A stretch of 64,000 bases of DNA, from NCBI GenBank assembly GCA_022574595.1, contig JACZRS010000008.1:92919-156918 (forward strand), in the 5' to 3' direction. The notes beneath the pieces were generated by a model. That model was not told the origin of the DNA, did not search any database, and saw only the letters and a program-made list of their open reading frames with translations. This DNA is from Planctomycetota bacterium (lineage in GTDB: Bacteria; Planctomycetota; Phycisphaerae; Phycisphaerales; SM1A02). The translations under genes and the position numbers were made by a program. Below are positions 43,022 through 51,014 of this stretch, one piece after another; the stretch's first letter is position 1, and every line of letters starts with the position of its first letter.

Positions 43022-43467
43022 TGAGAAAGCTCTCGCCGATTGTTATCGTTGCTGCACTACTTGTTACTGCTGTTTGCGCGCAAGATGATGCAGCTCCGAC
43101 AGTTCGCTTTGACGCTGTTGATGTTTTTGTGCTGACAGGTGATGAGCCGATCGCTGCGTACCAGTTAGATATAAAGGCCGCGAAAGGGATTGTAACAATC
43201 GTAGGAATAGAAGGCGGCGATGCTGATGTATTTGCAGCCCCGCCATTTTATGATCCCCTGGCAATACAAAATGATCGAGTAATCATTGCGTATTTTTCAA
43301 CTGCAAATGTAGATGCACTGCCAAGCGGGAAAGTTCGCATCGCAACAATCCATGTGCAAATAACTGGCGACGTTGTGCCGGAATATGATGCGAAGTTAAC
43401 CGTCGCTGCAACAGTTGATGGCAAACCAATAGACGCAGAACTTCTTTTGGAAACAGGAACCAAATAA
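43021..43467 (+). CDS. Secreted cohesin-like beta-sandwich protein
   Basis: 148 residues with a signal peptide (MRKLSPIVIVAALLVTAVCA). The mature domain of about 125 residues has the order of strands expected for a cohesin-type jelly roll: AYQLDIKAAKGIVTIVGIEG, NDRVIIAYFSTANVDALPSG, VRIATIHVQITGD. Cohesins are the partners of dockerins. Identification is by pattern and by its position right after a dockerin gene, not by a database match. Start and stop codons overlap those of the neighbours by one base (TAATG), so all three are translationally coupled. Confidence 0.5.
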   Translation: MRKLSPIVIVAALLVTAVCAQDDAAPTVRFDAVDVFVLTGDEPIAAYQLDIKAAKGIVTIVGIEGGDADVFAAPPFYDPLAIQNDRVIIAYFSTANVDALPSGKVRIATIHVQITGDVVPEYDAKLTVAATVDGKPIDAELLLETGTK

Positions 43468-45734
43468 TGAACAGAAAACTCGTAGTTGGCATTGCTATTA
43501 TTACTCTTGCGACTTTTATTGGTGTACTGAGCATCAATGGATGTAGAACCGCAACGTTGTATTCTCATTCAGGCAATAGAGATAGAGTACATCATAGAAT
43601 AGATGATTTTAACAATGCTCTTCGCCGCCAAAAAGTTACAGATCTTTCTACCCGCTCAGGCACAGGATATGAGACCGTCGATCTAAGTGTACAGGATTCT
43701 GTATTACGCTCGCAATTTCCTATACTTTTAGGAGATATTCCTTTGCTTTTCGGGGAAGTCCAAGACATCGCTAAACAATCACCACCCGGTTCCTTGCCAT
43801 CGCTTGATGAAGAAGTTTGGGTAATTGTTAAACCCCCACCGGCCGGGCAGATAGCAAATACAACCGAAGATATTCCTGGCTCAGGCGTGCTTATGTGCCG
43901 CATGCCGGTTAATGATGTACTAACCAATGTTGCTTTGCCACTTAAACACACAAATGTCGATGCATCTATCAGCGCATACATTGCATCTGTAAATGTCACA
44001 CAGGAATTTTACAATCCCTACGATGAGAAGATCGAAGCGATCTATGTTTTCCCCTTGCCACAAAATGCAGCGGTAAACGGTTTTGTTATGACCATAGGAG
44101 AGCGCAAGATCCGTGGCATTATCCGTGAAAAAGAGCAAGCTAAAAAAATCTATGAACAAGCCAAAACCCTGGGCTATGTCGCTTCACTATTAACTCAGCA
44201 GAGGCCGAATGTCTTTACTCAACACGTTGCCAACATCGAACCGGGCAAGCGCATTGATATAAATATCACTTACTTTAACACACTAAGTTACGATGATGGC
44301 TGGTACGAATTTGTATTTCCCATGGTAGTTGGGCCGCGCTTTAATCCCCCCGGTTCTGCTGATGGAATAGAAGCGGTAGCGCGCGGAAATAAAACTCCCA
44401 CCGGCCAACCCACAAACATTCAATACTTAAGCCCCAACGAACGCAGCGGCCATGATATCTCACTTGCTGTAGATATTAATGCTGGCGTTGTAATTGAAGA
44501 AATCAAATCGGTAAACCACAAGATTGAAATAATCAACGAGATGTCCGAGCAGATACGCGTTGTGCTTAGTGAAGATGATGCTCTGCCAAATAAGGATTTC
44601 GTGCTGCGTTATAGAGTTGCGGGTGATGAAGTCAAGACTGCACTATTGACTCATCGTGATAGTACAGGTGGTTATTTTACTTTCATGCTTTATCCGCCAC
44701 AGGATCATAGTGATGCTGCGCGTCAAGCCATGGAGATGATCTTTGTAATGGATTGTTCGGGTTCCATGCGGGGTAAGCCCATCGAACAGGCCAAGCAAGC
44801 GGTGCAGTATGCTCTTAATTGTTTGCAACCACAAGATACATTCCAGATCATTCGCTTTTCTAATAATTTCTCACAGCTTGGTAGCCAACCTCTGCTTGCA
44901 ACAACTAAAAACATAAATCGCGGCAAACAATTCGTGCGCAACCTTTCCGGGGGCGGCGGCACAATGATGATCGAGGGAATCAAGGCAGCATTAGATTTCC
45001 CACACGACCCCGAACGCCTGCGCTTTGTAACTTTCCTGACCGATGGCTTTATTGGTAACGAAACTGAAATTCTCGGTGCAGTACATAATCGAGTAGGTTC
45101 CGCAAGAATCTTCAGCTTCGGCGTGGGTTCTTCACCAAACCGATACTTAATGAACCGCATGGCCAAGCTCGGCCGGGGTGCAGTGGCATATTTAAGCCTA
45201 AACGATAGTGGCAGCGATGTGATGGGTAAATTCTTTGACCGGGTAAGCCAACCCATACTTACCGATATCAATATAAACTGGGGCGGCATGCAGGTTGCGG
45301 ATGTTATTCCTGCAAGAGCGCCTGATTTATTTGTAGGTCGGCCAGTTATTTTTACAGGACGATTTGAGGGAGATAAGCCTACTTCGATTACAGTTCAAGG
45401 CAGAACACCACAAGGCATAGTAGAAGCAAATTATGAGATTAATCCGGTTGATGAAACAAACGAACATATAGCATTGCCCGCAGTCTGGGCGCGTAATTAT
45501 ATTGCACAACTTGTCGACCGCGCAGCTTATGAACCAAACATCGAGCTGCCACAACGAATCCAGGAAATAGCATTGCAATACAGTCTGATGTCAGCCTACA
45601 CCAGCTTCGTTGCTGTAGATTCCAAGACACAAACTGCAGGAACTCGCGGCACAACAATTAATCAAGCAGTCCCAGTCCCCGACGGCGTCCGTTACGAAAC
45701 AACAGTCCAGCAACAAGGCGGCGGAACCCAATAG
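43467..45734 (+). CDS. VIT and von Willebrand factor A domain protein
   Basis: 755 residues. The N-terminus IAIITLATFIGVLSINGC is a probable lipoprotein or anchor signal. Residues 130-290 form a VIT domain (VNVTQEFYNPYDEKIEAIYVFPLP, GRKIRGIIREKEQAKKIYE-like with IRGIIREKEQAKKIYEQAK). Residues 415-590 form a VWA domain with an intact MIDAS: DCSGSMRG, the Thr in GGTMMIEG and the Asp in FLTDGFIGNE. The C-terminal region is a further beta-rich domain with an LMSAYTSFVAVD end as in VIT/VWA proteins. Such proteins bind metal and adhesive ligands at the cell surface. Coupled to the cohesin-like gene through TAATG. Confidence 0.88.
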   Translation: MNRKLVVGIAIITLATFIGVLSINGCRTATLYSHSGNRDRVHHRIDDFNNALRRQKVTDLSTRSGTGYETVDLSVQDSVLRSQFPILLGDIPLLFGEVQDIAKQSPPGSLPSLDEEVWVIVKPPPAGQIANTTEDIPGSGVLMCRMPVNDVLTNVALPLKHTNVDASISAYIASVNVTQEFYNPYDEKIEAIYVFPLPQNAAVNGFVMTIGERKIRGIIREKEQAKKIYEQAKTLGYVASLLTQQRPNVFTQHVANIEPGKRIDINITYFNTLSYDDGWYEFVFPMVVGPRFNPPGSADGIEAVARGNKTPTGQPTNIQYLSPNERSGHDISLAVDINAGVVIEEIKSVNHKIEIINEMSEQIRVVLSEDDALPNKDFVLRYRVAGDEVKTALLTHRDSTGGYFTFMLYPPQDHSDAARQAMEMIFVMDCSGSMRGKPIEQAKQAVQYALNCLQPQDTFQIIRFSNNFSQLGSQPLLATTKNINRGKQFVRNLSGGGGTMMIEGIKAALDFPHDPERLRFVTFLTDGFIGNETEILGAVHNRVGSARIFSFGVGSSPNRYLMNRMAKLGRGAVAYLSLNDSGSDVMGKFFDRVSQPILTDININWGGMQVADVIPARAPDLFVGRPVIFTGRFEGDKPTSITVQGRTPQGIVEANYEINPVDETNEHIALPAVWARNYIAQLVDRAAYEPNIELPQRIQEIALQYSLMSAYTSFVAVDSKTQTAGTRGTTINQAVPVPDGVRYETTVQQQGGGTQ

Positions 45735-45749
45735 ATTCTCTTTCTTATC

Positions 45750-45772
45750 CCCCTCTCCCTTTGGGAGAGGGG
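45750..45772. repeat. CCCCTCTCCC hairpin repeat
   Basis: CCCCTCTCCC-TTT-GGGAGAGGGG followed by TTAGGGGTGAGGG. A perfect 10-bp stem between the VIT/VWA gene and the lipoprotein gene. Sequences of this type are dispersed in many unrelated bacteria. It may also attenuate transcription. Confidence 0.7.
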
Positions 45773-45833
45773 TTAGGGGTGAGGGTCTTTTCTTTATTTC
45801 TTTTCTAACAAAAACCTATATCGGAGCCACACA

Positions 45834-46622
45834 ATGTCACCGCACAAATCCACATCCAACTTACTCCAAACTTGCAAATACATAACCCTCACAATTTTAA
45901 TAACAACTCTTATCGGTTGTGGTTTTTCCTACATAACCCCAGGGCGCGGCGCAGACCTGTCAGCCTTTGGCTTAACCAACGAATTGCGCGAATCTCTAAC
46001 CGATACATCTATCCAGCGCGCACTTGATAAAAAACCCTTGGCAACATTCCCCGTAACCCTGGCAATTGTGCGCGTCCAAGACTCAGGATACTACTCATAC
46101 AACGTGCGCAGTCACGGCCAGGGTAAATACAGCGTAGTTACCCAACGCGATCTGGAAACTGATGAAGATTTCGCAGCCCTGCGCGCTCTGCCTCAAGTTA
46201 AAAGTGTTGTTGGAATTAACCGACTATTGCTACCCAGTAATTTGACATCAGATAAGGAATTACGCGCTGCCGCGGCTGCGGTTCATGCGGATATGATGCT
46301 CATCTATACTGTAGATACAACATTTAAAACCGAAGAAACCCTCGAACCGCTCGGCTTTGTAACGCTAGGCTTATTCCCCAACCAGACCGCACGCGTCAAC
46401 AGCACAACCTCAGCAATTCTAATCGATACAAGAAACGGCTACACCTACGCAGCAGCTCAAGCCAGCGCCAAGCACGATGCACTTACCAACGCCTGGTCCA
46501 ACAAAAGCACCGTAGACCGATCGCGCAGAAAAACCGAACGCGAATCATTCGAGAAACTTTTACAAAACTTCATCCAAACCTGGCCCAACCTGGTACAGGC
46601 TTACAGCGTGGCAGCAAAATAA
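45834..46622 (+). CDS. Putative lipoprotein, unknown function
   Basis: 262 residues with signal and lipobox (ITLTILITTLIGC, Cys about residue 29). The mature part has VTLAIVRVQDSGYYSYNVRS, AAAAVHADMMLIYTVDTTF and SAILIDTRNGYTYAAAQASAK, a beta-alpha pattern reminiscent of the GNA1162/CsgG-like outer-membrane lipoproteins, but this is tentative. Might belong to the upstream cluster, from which it is separated by a strong hairpin. Confidence 0.6.
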   Translation: MSPHKSTSNLLQTCKYITLTILITTLIGCGFSYITPGRGADLSAFGLTNELRESLTDTSIQRALDKKPLATFPVTLAIVRVQDSGYYSYNVRSHGQGKYSVVTQRDLETDEDFAALRALPQVKSVVGINRLLLPSNLTSDKELRAAAAAVHADMMLIYTVDTTFKTEETLEPLGFVTLGLFPNQTARVNSTTSAILIDTRNGYTYAAAQASAKHDALTNAWSNKSTVDRSRRKTERESFEKLLQNFIQTWPNLVQAYSVAAK

Positions 46623-46649
46623 CAAAAGATCTAAATGGCACACACCCCA

Positions 46650-46710
46650 GACGCCCATGGATAGCACAATCACCACCAACCCGCGACGCCCATGGATAGC
46701 AATCCATGGG
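46650..46710. repeat. GACGCCCATGGATAGCA repeats and hairpin
   Basis: Two direct copies of GACGCCCATGGATAGCA 35 bases apart; the second forms CCCATGGAT-AGCA-ATCCATGGG. The 236 bases between the lipoprotein and clpS hold only these repeats and an AGATCCGGC-like palindromic stretch near 46815-46845. Confidence 0.6.
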
Positions 46711-46858
46711 GTTCTTGAAAATAGCCTAGTGGAATAAATACCGTCACGGCTTTATGGCGCATGGCTACATCCCTCATCCCTCGCAATTCCTACCCGGACT
46801 CCTCCACAGGCGGATCTGCGACTTCGCAAAGCCTCAGATCCGGCTTGCTAATCCCTAT

Positions 46859-47188
46859 TCAGCATGAGGGTTCGATTGTTACGCTCAGTCGTTTACTTGT
46901 GAATTGCTCTTGCAAAAGTTCCGCATGTTCTCGATGCGTAGTTAATAGTAGGGCCAAGCCTCTTTGATGGGCTTCAAGTGTTCGCAACACCGCATCTTCT
47001 CGGTTAAGAGTTGTCAGTTCGATTATGGTGTCAGCTACAAAAACAATATCGTTGACATCATCGTTATGCAGTAATACCTGCCAAGGCGGCAAAGACTTAC
47101 GCTTTGGACGCTTGGGCAAAACCTTGATTGCTGTTGCGCTGCCACCATCACTATTTGCTTCATCTTGCAGATTATTAAACTGCGACAT
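46859..47188 (-). CDS. clpS: ClpS-like protease adaptor
   Basis: 109 residues. The core PPWQVLLHNDDVNDIVFVADTI has the conserved hydrophobic patch and the HNDD element used for N-degron binding; EAHQRGLALLLTTHREHAELLQEQ matches the C-terminal helix where the usual motif is AHxxGxAxV. The N-terminal 33 residues are polar. ClpS delivers N-end-rule substrates to ClpA. clpA is not in the window. Confidence 0.88.
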   Translation of the reverse strand: MSQFNNLQDEANSDGGSATAIKVLPKRPKRKSLPPWQVLLHNDDVNDIVFVADTIIELTTLNREDAVLRTLEAHQRGLALLLTTHREHAELLQEQFTSKRLSVTIEPSC

Positions 47189-47307
47189 GTACAGAATCTC
47201 CGTAAAACCAGATCAGCCCGTAATGCTTTGGGCCAGTGCGCTTAACAATAGGCCTGTGCCACACAAAAGAACTCAATCAAGCCAAAAAGGCCTCAGATAT
47301 CACTATA

Positions 47308-48426
47308 TCAGCCATTGCTCGGTCCCTGGCGGATCAGGAATTCTACAACCTGGCGCATATCTTGAGTTTTCTCAAAAACCTCCCGTTGGAGTCGAGCGCC
47401 CGTTCCATTATCGAGAATATCGTTAAGCCCCTTAAGCTCTTGTTCGCAGCCAAGCTTTTCAGCAAATGGTATGCACCGCTGCATGAGACGATGCACCGTC
47501 TGCCTTGCGGGGACTGCCTGCATTGTATCGGGATCGACGAACATTGCATCCATACCGTAACGCGATGCGTGCCACTTGTTTTGTTTGGCAATCATGGGAT
47601 GACAATCGTAAAGATAAGCACCTTTATCGATCTGCTGGGATATCGCAGCAACCAAGCATTGCGTAAGCGCAACAAGTCCAAGCAAATGCTTCATGTTCAT
47701 AGGCATATCCATGATGCGAAGCTCAACTGTGCCAAACTCATGGTGCGGACGAACATCCCACCAGATTTCGCGGATGGATTTAATGAATCCCGTAGTACAA
47801 AGGTGATCGACAAGCCAAACATATTCCGACCAATTGCGCATCTGCACAGGCAAACCAGCGGTCGGCAATGAATCAAGAATATTCGATCGATAAGATGCCA
47901 AGCCTGTATCGCGACTATTGAACATTGGCGAGTTAGCGCTAAGAGCCAGCAGCGAGGGAATATGCCGGAGCAAGCGGTCGCACAATTGAATTGCTTTATC
48001 TCCGGAATCTACACCGACATGTACGTGCAATCCGAAGACCACTACTCGTCGCGAAATATCTCTCATTGCCTTAGAAAGCCAATCGTATCGATTTCCCGTG
48101 GAATACTTTTGTTCTTGCCAGGAGCTAAAAGGATGCGTCCCACCCCAAACCAATTTCAGGCCGATTTCGTTTGCGGTTAACTGGGTCCATTTGAGTTTTT
48201 CACTCAGGTCGGGCTCGACCTGCTTAATACTCTCACAAACATCGGTGTTTATCTCGCAGCAATTTTGCATTAGTTCAGTCTTGATTTTGTCCACCCACTT
48301 CTGGGGCACCCGATCAAGAATCTGCTGAACCGAGTTACTAAGCGCAAGCGTCTTAGAGTCAACGATCTGAAGCTCGATCTCCACGCCAAGGGTGTGTGAC
48401 TTATTACCGTTAAATTGATATGCCAC
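47308..48426 (-). CDS. Carboxylate-amine ligase of the YbdK/GCS2 family
   Basis: 372 residues, the usual length. SHTLGVEIELQIVD (ATP/Mg Glu residues) is followed by FGLHVHVGVDSGDKAI, the RNWSEYVWLVDHL segment, WWDVRPHHEFGTVELRIMDMP and a C-terminal helical region. These are hallmarks of the YbdK family, which has weak gamma-glutamylcysteine ligase activity in E. coli. Real substrate not known. ATG at 48426. Confidence 0.9.
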   Translation of the reverse strand: MAYQFNGNKSHTLGVEIELQIVDSKTLALSNSVQQILDRVPQKWVDKIKTELMQNCCEINTDVCESIKQVEPDLSEKLKWTQLTANEIGLKLVWGGTHPFSSWQEQKYSTGNRYDWLSKAMRDISRRVVVFGLHVHVGVDSGDKAIQLCDRLLRHIPSLLALSANSPMFNSRDTGLASYRSNILDSLPTAGLPVQMRNWSEYVWLVDHLCTTGFIKSIREIWWDVRPHHEFGTVELRIMDMPMNMKHLLGLVALTQCLVAAISQQIDKGAYLYDCHPMIAKQNKWHASRYGMDAMFVDPDTMQAVPARQTVHRLMQRCIPFAEKLGCEQELKGLNDILDNGTGARLQREVFEKTQDMRQVVEFLIRQGPSNG

Positions 48427-48436
48427 AACTAGGCTA

Positions 48437-49465
48437 TTAGCTCCATCGGATTACGACTTTGCCGAATTGTTCTTCAGATTCGAGGCGTGCAAACGCTTTA
48501 GTAGCGTCCGTAGCATCATGCACCGAATCAACAACAGGCTTGATGGCTCCACTGACAAACAGCGAAACAACTTGGCGAAACTCGTCCATATCTCCCATTG
48601 TTGAACCGATTATCGAGCATTGGTTCCAGAACATTCGCGCAAGATCAGTTGTGGCGCCGGGACCAGTAGTGCAGCCACAAGTTACGAACACTCCACCACG
48701 CGCCAGAGATTTGATGCAAGACATGTGAATAGATTTACCTATCGAATCCACACAGATATTTACGCCTTGCTTGGCTGTAAGACTCCTTACATCGCGCGAC
48801 CAATCTTCACCTATGTCAAAAATACCATGTGTAGCGCCGAGCTTGGCTGCTTGATCGAGTTTGGATTGATGGCGGCTTGTGACAATTGTTGTGCAACCGA
48901 AATGTTTGGCAATGTTTAAAGCTGCAAGCGCAACACCGCCACCAATTCCCGTGATGAGTATAGTTTGTCCGCATTGAAGTTTTGCGCGACTGACCAACAT
49001 TCTCCATGCAGTAAGATGCGTTAGCCCGAACGCCGCTGCCTCTATTGGATCAACATCACCCACCGCAACAACATTGTTAACCGGAGCTGCGAATTTTTCC
49101 GCCAAGGTTCCGGGATCGTGTTCGCCGATCATTCGAATGTCAGCCGGCGCAGGAGTTATTCCTGCAAGAGTTGGTTCTTCTTGTGGGACCGCTGCATTAA
49201 GAATGACCCTTTTGCCAATCCAGCTTTCATCGACGCCTTGGCCAACGGATTCGACAATGCCGCAACCATCACAACCGGTGATGCGCGGATAGTCAAAGTC
49301 GAGCCCGGGCAATCCTCGCCCAAGCCAGAGATCAAGGTGATTGAGGGCCGAGGCTTCGGTTTTTACAACGACTTCGCCAGCACCAGCCGTTGGGTCAGGC
49401 CAATCGATGAGTTTTATGTTTGGTGCGACAGGCGTTCCTTGTTGGGATATTACAGCTGCTTTCAT
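48437..49465 (-). CDS. Quinone-oxidoreductase-like zinc-type alcohol dehydrogenase
   Basis: 342 residues from the ATG at 49465 (MKAAVISQQGTPVAPNIKL); the frame continues to 49651 but there it crosses a repeat element. MDR-family signs: EASALNHLDLWLGRG, DGCGIVESVGQGVDE, the NAD(P)-binding GIGGGVALAALNIAKHFG and KLGATHGIFDIGEDW. The usual catalytic Cys of zinc ADHs is replaced (NHLDLW), which fits quinone-reductase-like members. Substrate unknown. Confidence 0.85.
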   Translation of the reverse strand: MKAAVISQQGTPVAPNIKLIDWPDPTAGAGEVVVKTEASALNHLDLWLGRGLPGLDFDYPRITGCDGCGIVESVGQGVDESWIGKRVILNAAVPQEEPTLAGITPAPADIRMIGEHDPGTLAEKFAAPVNNVVAVGDVDPIEAAAFGLTHLTAWRMLVSRAKLQCGQTILITGIGGGVALAALNIAKHFGCTTIVTSRHQSKLDQAAKLGATHGIFDIGEDWSRDVRSLTAKQGVNICVDSIGKSIHMSCIKSLARGGVFVTCGCTTGPGATTDLARMFWNQCSIIGSTMGDMDEFRQVVSLFVSGAIKPVVDSVHDATDATKAFARLESEEQFGKVVIRWS

Positions 49466-49552
49466 GGCAGAGATTGTACAGGAAGGGATGAGTCTTGAGG
49501 GGTGAGGTATGAGTCTTGAGCCAGGAAAAAGATGGAAGTTGCATAAATATTC

Positions 49553-49653
49553 GGGTGCTACCGCCAGCGAGTCTTCGAGTCGTCGGTGCAGTAATCGAGC
49601 CAAACTTCCAATCGCACTGACGACTTCGCTGCGCTTCGCTGTCAGTGGCACCC
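49553..49653. mobile_element. MITE-like element, copy 2 (101 bp)
   Basis: Ends GGGTGCTAC and GTGGCACCC with an internal CACTGAC/GTCAGTG hairpin. The right 50 bases match the copy at 38335-38452; the middle of the left half differs and is shorter. It lies 19 bases beyond the stop of the TIM-barrel gene, upstream of the dehydrogenase. The 49466-49552 stretch has direct repeats of ATGAGTCTTGAG. Confidence 0.65.
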
Positions 49654-49672
49654 TTTGGAACCTGTTATTGAA

Positions 49673-50629
49673 TTAACTAGACGAACCAACTTTGGCGGTT
49701 AGTTCTTCTCGCACTTTTTCCAGGAGTTTTTTGGTTGCCTTTATGCCTTGGACTTCGCTTAGTTTTTCGCCTTCGTATTCGATACCTACATAGCTGTGAT
49801 AATCTGCATCGAGCACAATTTTCATCATGCGTCGAAAATCCGTGTGTGTTTCGTTGCCAGCTTCATCAAAGTCATGCGACTTGGCGCTAACCGCTTTGGC
49901 GAAGGGCATGAGTTCTTTTACTCCTTGATAACGATCATACCACGCATCAGGTGCATCGCGGCGATCCCAATCCAGGCAGAAGTTGCCAAAGTCAGGCAAG
50001 GTTCCGCAGCGCGGGTGATCGACTTTTTTCATTACCGCAGCCAACCATTTGCCGTTGGATGATAAGCCGCCATGGTTTTCTACTATTACGTTCAGGTCGT
50101 GCTTAGCTGCGAATTCTGTGAGGCGGCTTAGGCCATCCGCTGCGAGTTTGATTTGATCTTCGTAGCCTCCACTACTTTGTGCATTAACACGAATGGAGTG
50201 ACAGCCAAGGAATTTTGCTGCGGTAACCCATTGGTAATGGTTTTCGATCGCTTGTTTGCGCTTTGCATCATCGGGATCGCCCAGCGCGCCTTCGCCATCA
50301 ACCATTATGAGAAGGCTCTTAACGCCATGCTCTTCTGCGCGACTCTTAAGTTGTTTTAGATAATCTTCATCTTCTGCGTGCTCTTTGAAAAACGAATTGA
50401 CGTATTCGATTGCGTTTATGTCAAATGTTTTTTTGGTGAAGCTGGCAAAGTCCAGTGCATCGAGCTTGTTGCTTCTTAACATTCGATGCAGCGACCACTG
50501 TGCGAGTGAAATCTTAAACAACGGTTTGTCCTTATTAACAATTGCCTGAGCGAACAGAGATGTATTCACAGCTAGCGGAGTTGCAACTGCGATAGCAGTG
50601 TGTTTTATAAATTCACGCCTTGGTATCAT
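49673..50629 (-). CDS. Tat-exported sugar phosphate isomerase/epimerase-like TIM barrel
   Basis: 318 residues from the ATG at 50629. The N-terminus [20 protein letters not shown] carries a Tat-like motif (PRREFIK, with RR-x-F). The mature part has the xylose-isomerase-like barrel pattern: [41 protein letters not shown] and GIEYEGE, with metal-binding Glu, Asp and His residues. Such planctomycete enzymes are thought to act on sugars; substrate unknown. Overlaps the upstream gene by 17 bases. Confidence 0.83.
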   Translation of the reverse strand: MIPRREFIKHTAIAVATPLAVNTSLFAQAIVNKDKPLFKISLAQWSLHRMLRSNKLDALDFASFTKKTFDINAIEYVNSFFKEHAEDEDYLKQLKSRAEEHGVKSLLIMVDGEGALGDPDDAKRKQAIENHYQWVTAAKFLGCHSIRVNAQSSGGYEDQIKLAADGLSRLTEFAAKHDLNVIVENHGGLSSNGKWLAAVMKKVDHPRCGTLPDFGNFCLDWDRRDAPDAWYDRYQGVKELMPFAKAVSAKSHDFDEAGNETHTDFRRMMKIVLDADYHSYVGIEYEGEKLSEVQGIKATKKLLEKVREELTAKVGSSS

Positions 50630-51014
50630 CGCTTTTTTTCTCTTTATCTTTATACTTTGTATAGCAATGAAAACCAATACAGGGAACTTCTTCATCACGC
50701 TTGTCTTCCGCTTGGGTGAGAAATTCCTGAACCTGCCCCATAGTCTCCGGGTCAAGTCCCACGGACACCATATGCTGCCCACCATCGGGCGCTACTACAA
50801 CGGTGGTAAGCACCGCTACGGTTTCTTCATCTTGCAAAGCGTTAATGATGTGTTGACCAACTTGCTCTTCTGCGGAGCGAATTTGCGTCACAAAATGTTT
50901 GAGCTGGTCTACATCTACTTCTTCTGCGATCACAGGCAAATTGTCATCGCCTTTAGGTAGGCCTATTGGAAGATTCTGTACAGTATCATCTTGGTTTTCA
51001 TCGGGTTTGGTCAT
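50613..51014 (-). CDS. Small acidic protein, unknown function
   Basis: 133 residues with an acidic N-terminus ([15 protein letters not shown]), a helix-rich middle ([20 protein letters not shown]) and strand-like [22 protein letters not shown]. It ends with two Cys residues in [18 protein letters not shown]. The ATG overlaps the alaS stop by 4 bp (ATGA), which suggests co-translation with AlaS. Not recognised. Confidence 0.65.
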   Translation of the reverse strand: MTKPDENQDDTVQNLPIGLPKGDDNLPVIAEEVDVDQLKHFVTQIRSAEEQVGQHIINALQDEETVAVLTTVVVAPDGGQHMVSVGLDPETMGQVQEFLTQAEDKRDEEVPCIGFHCYTKYKDKEKKSDDTKA

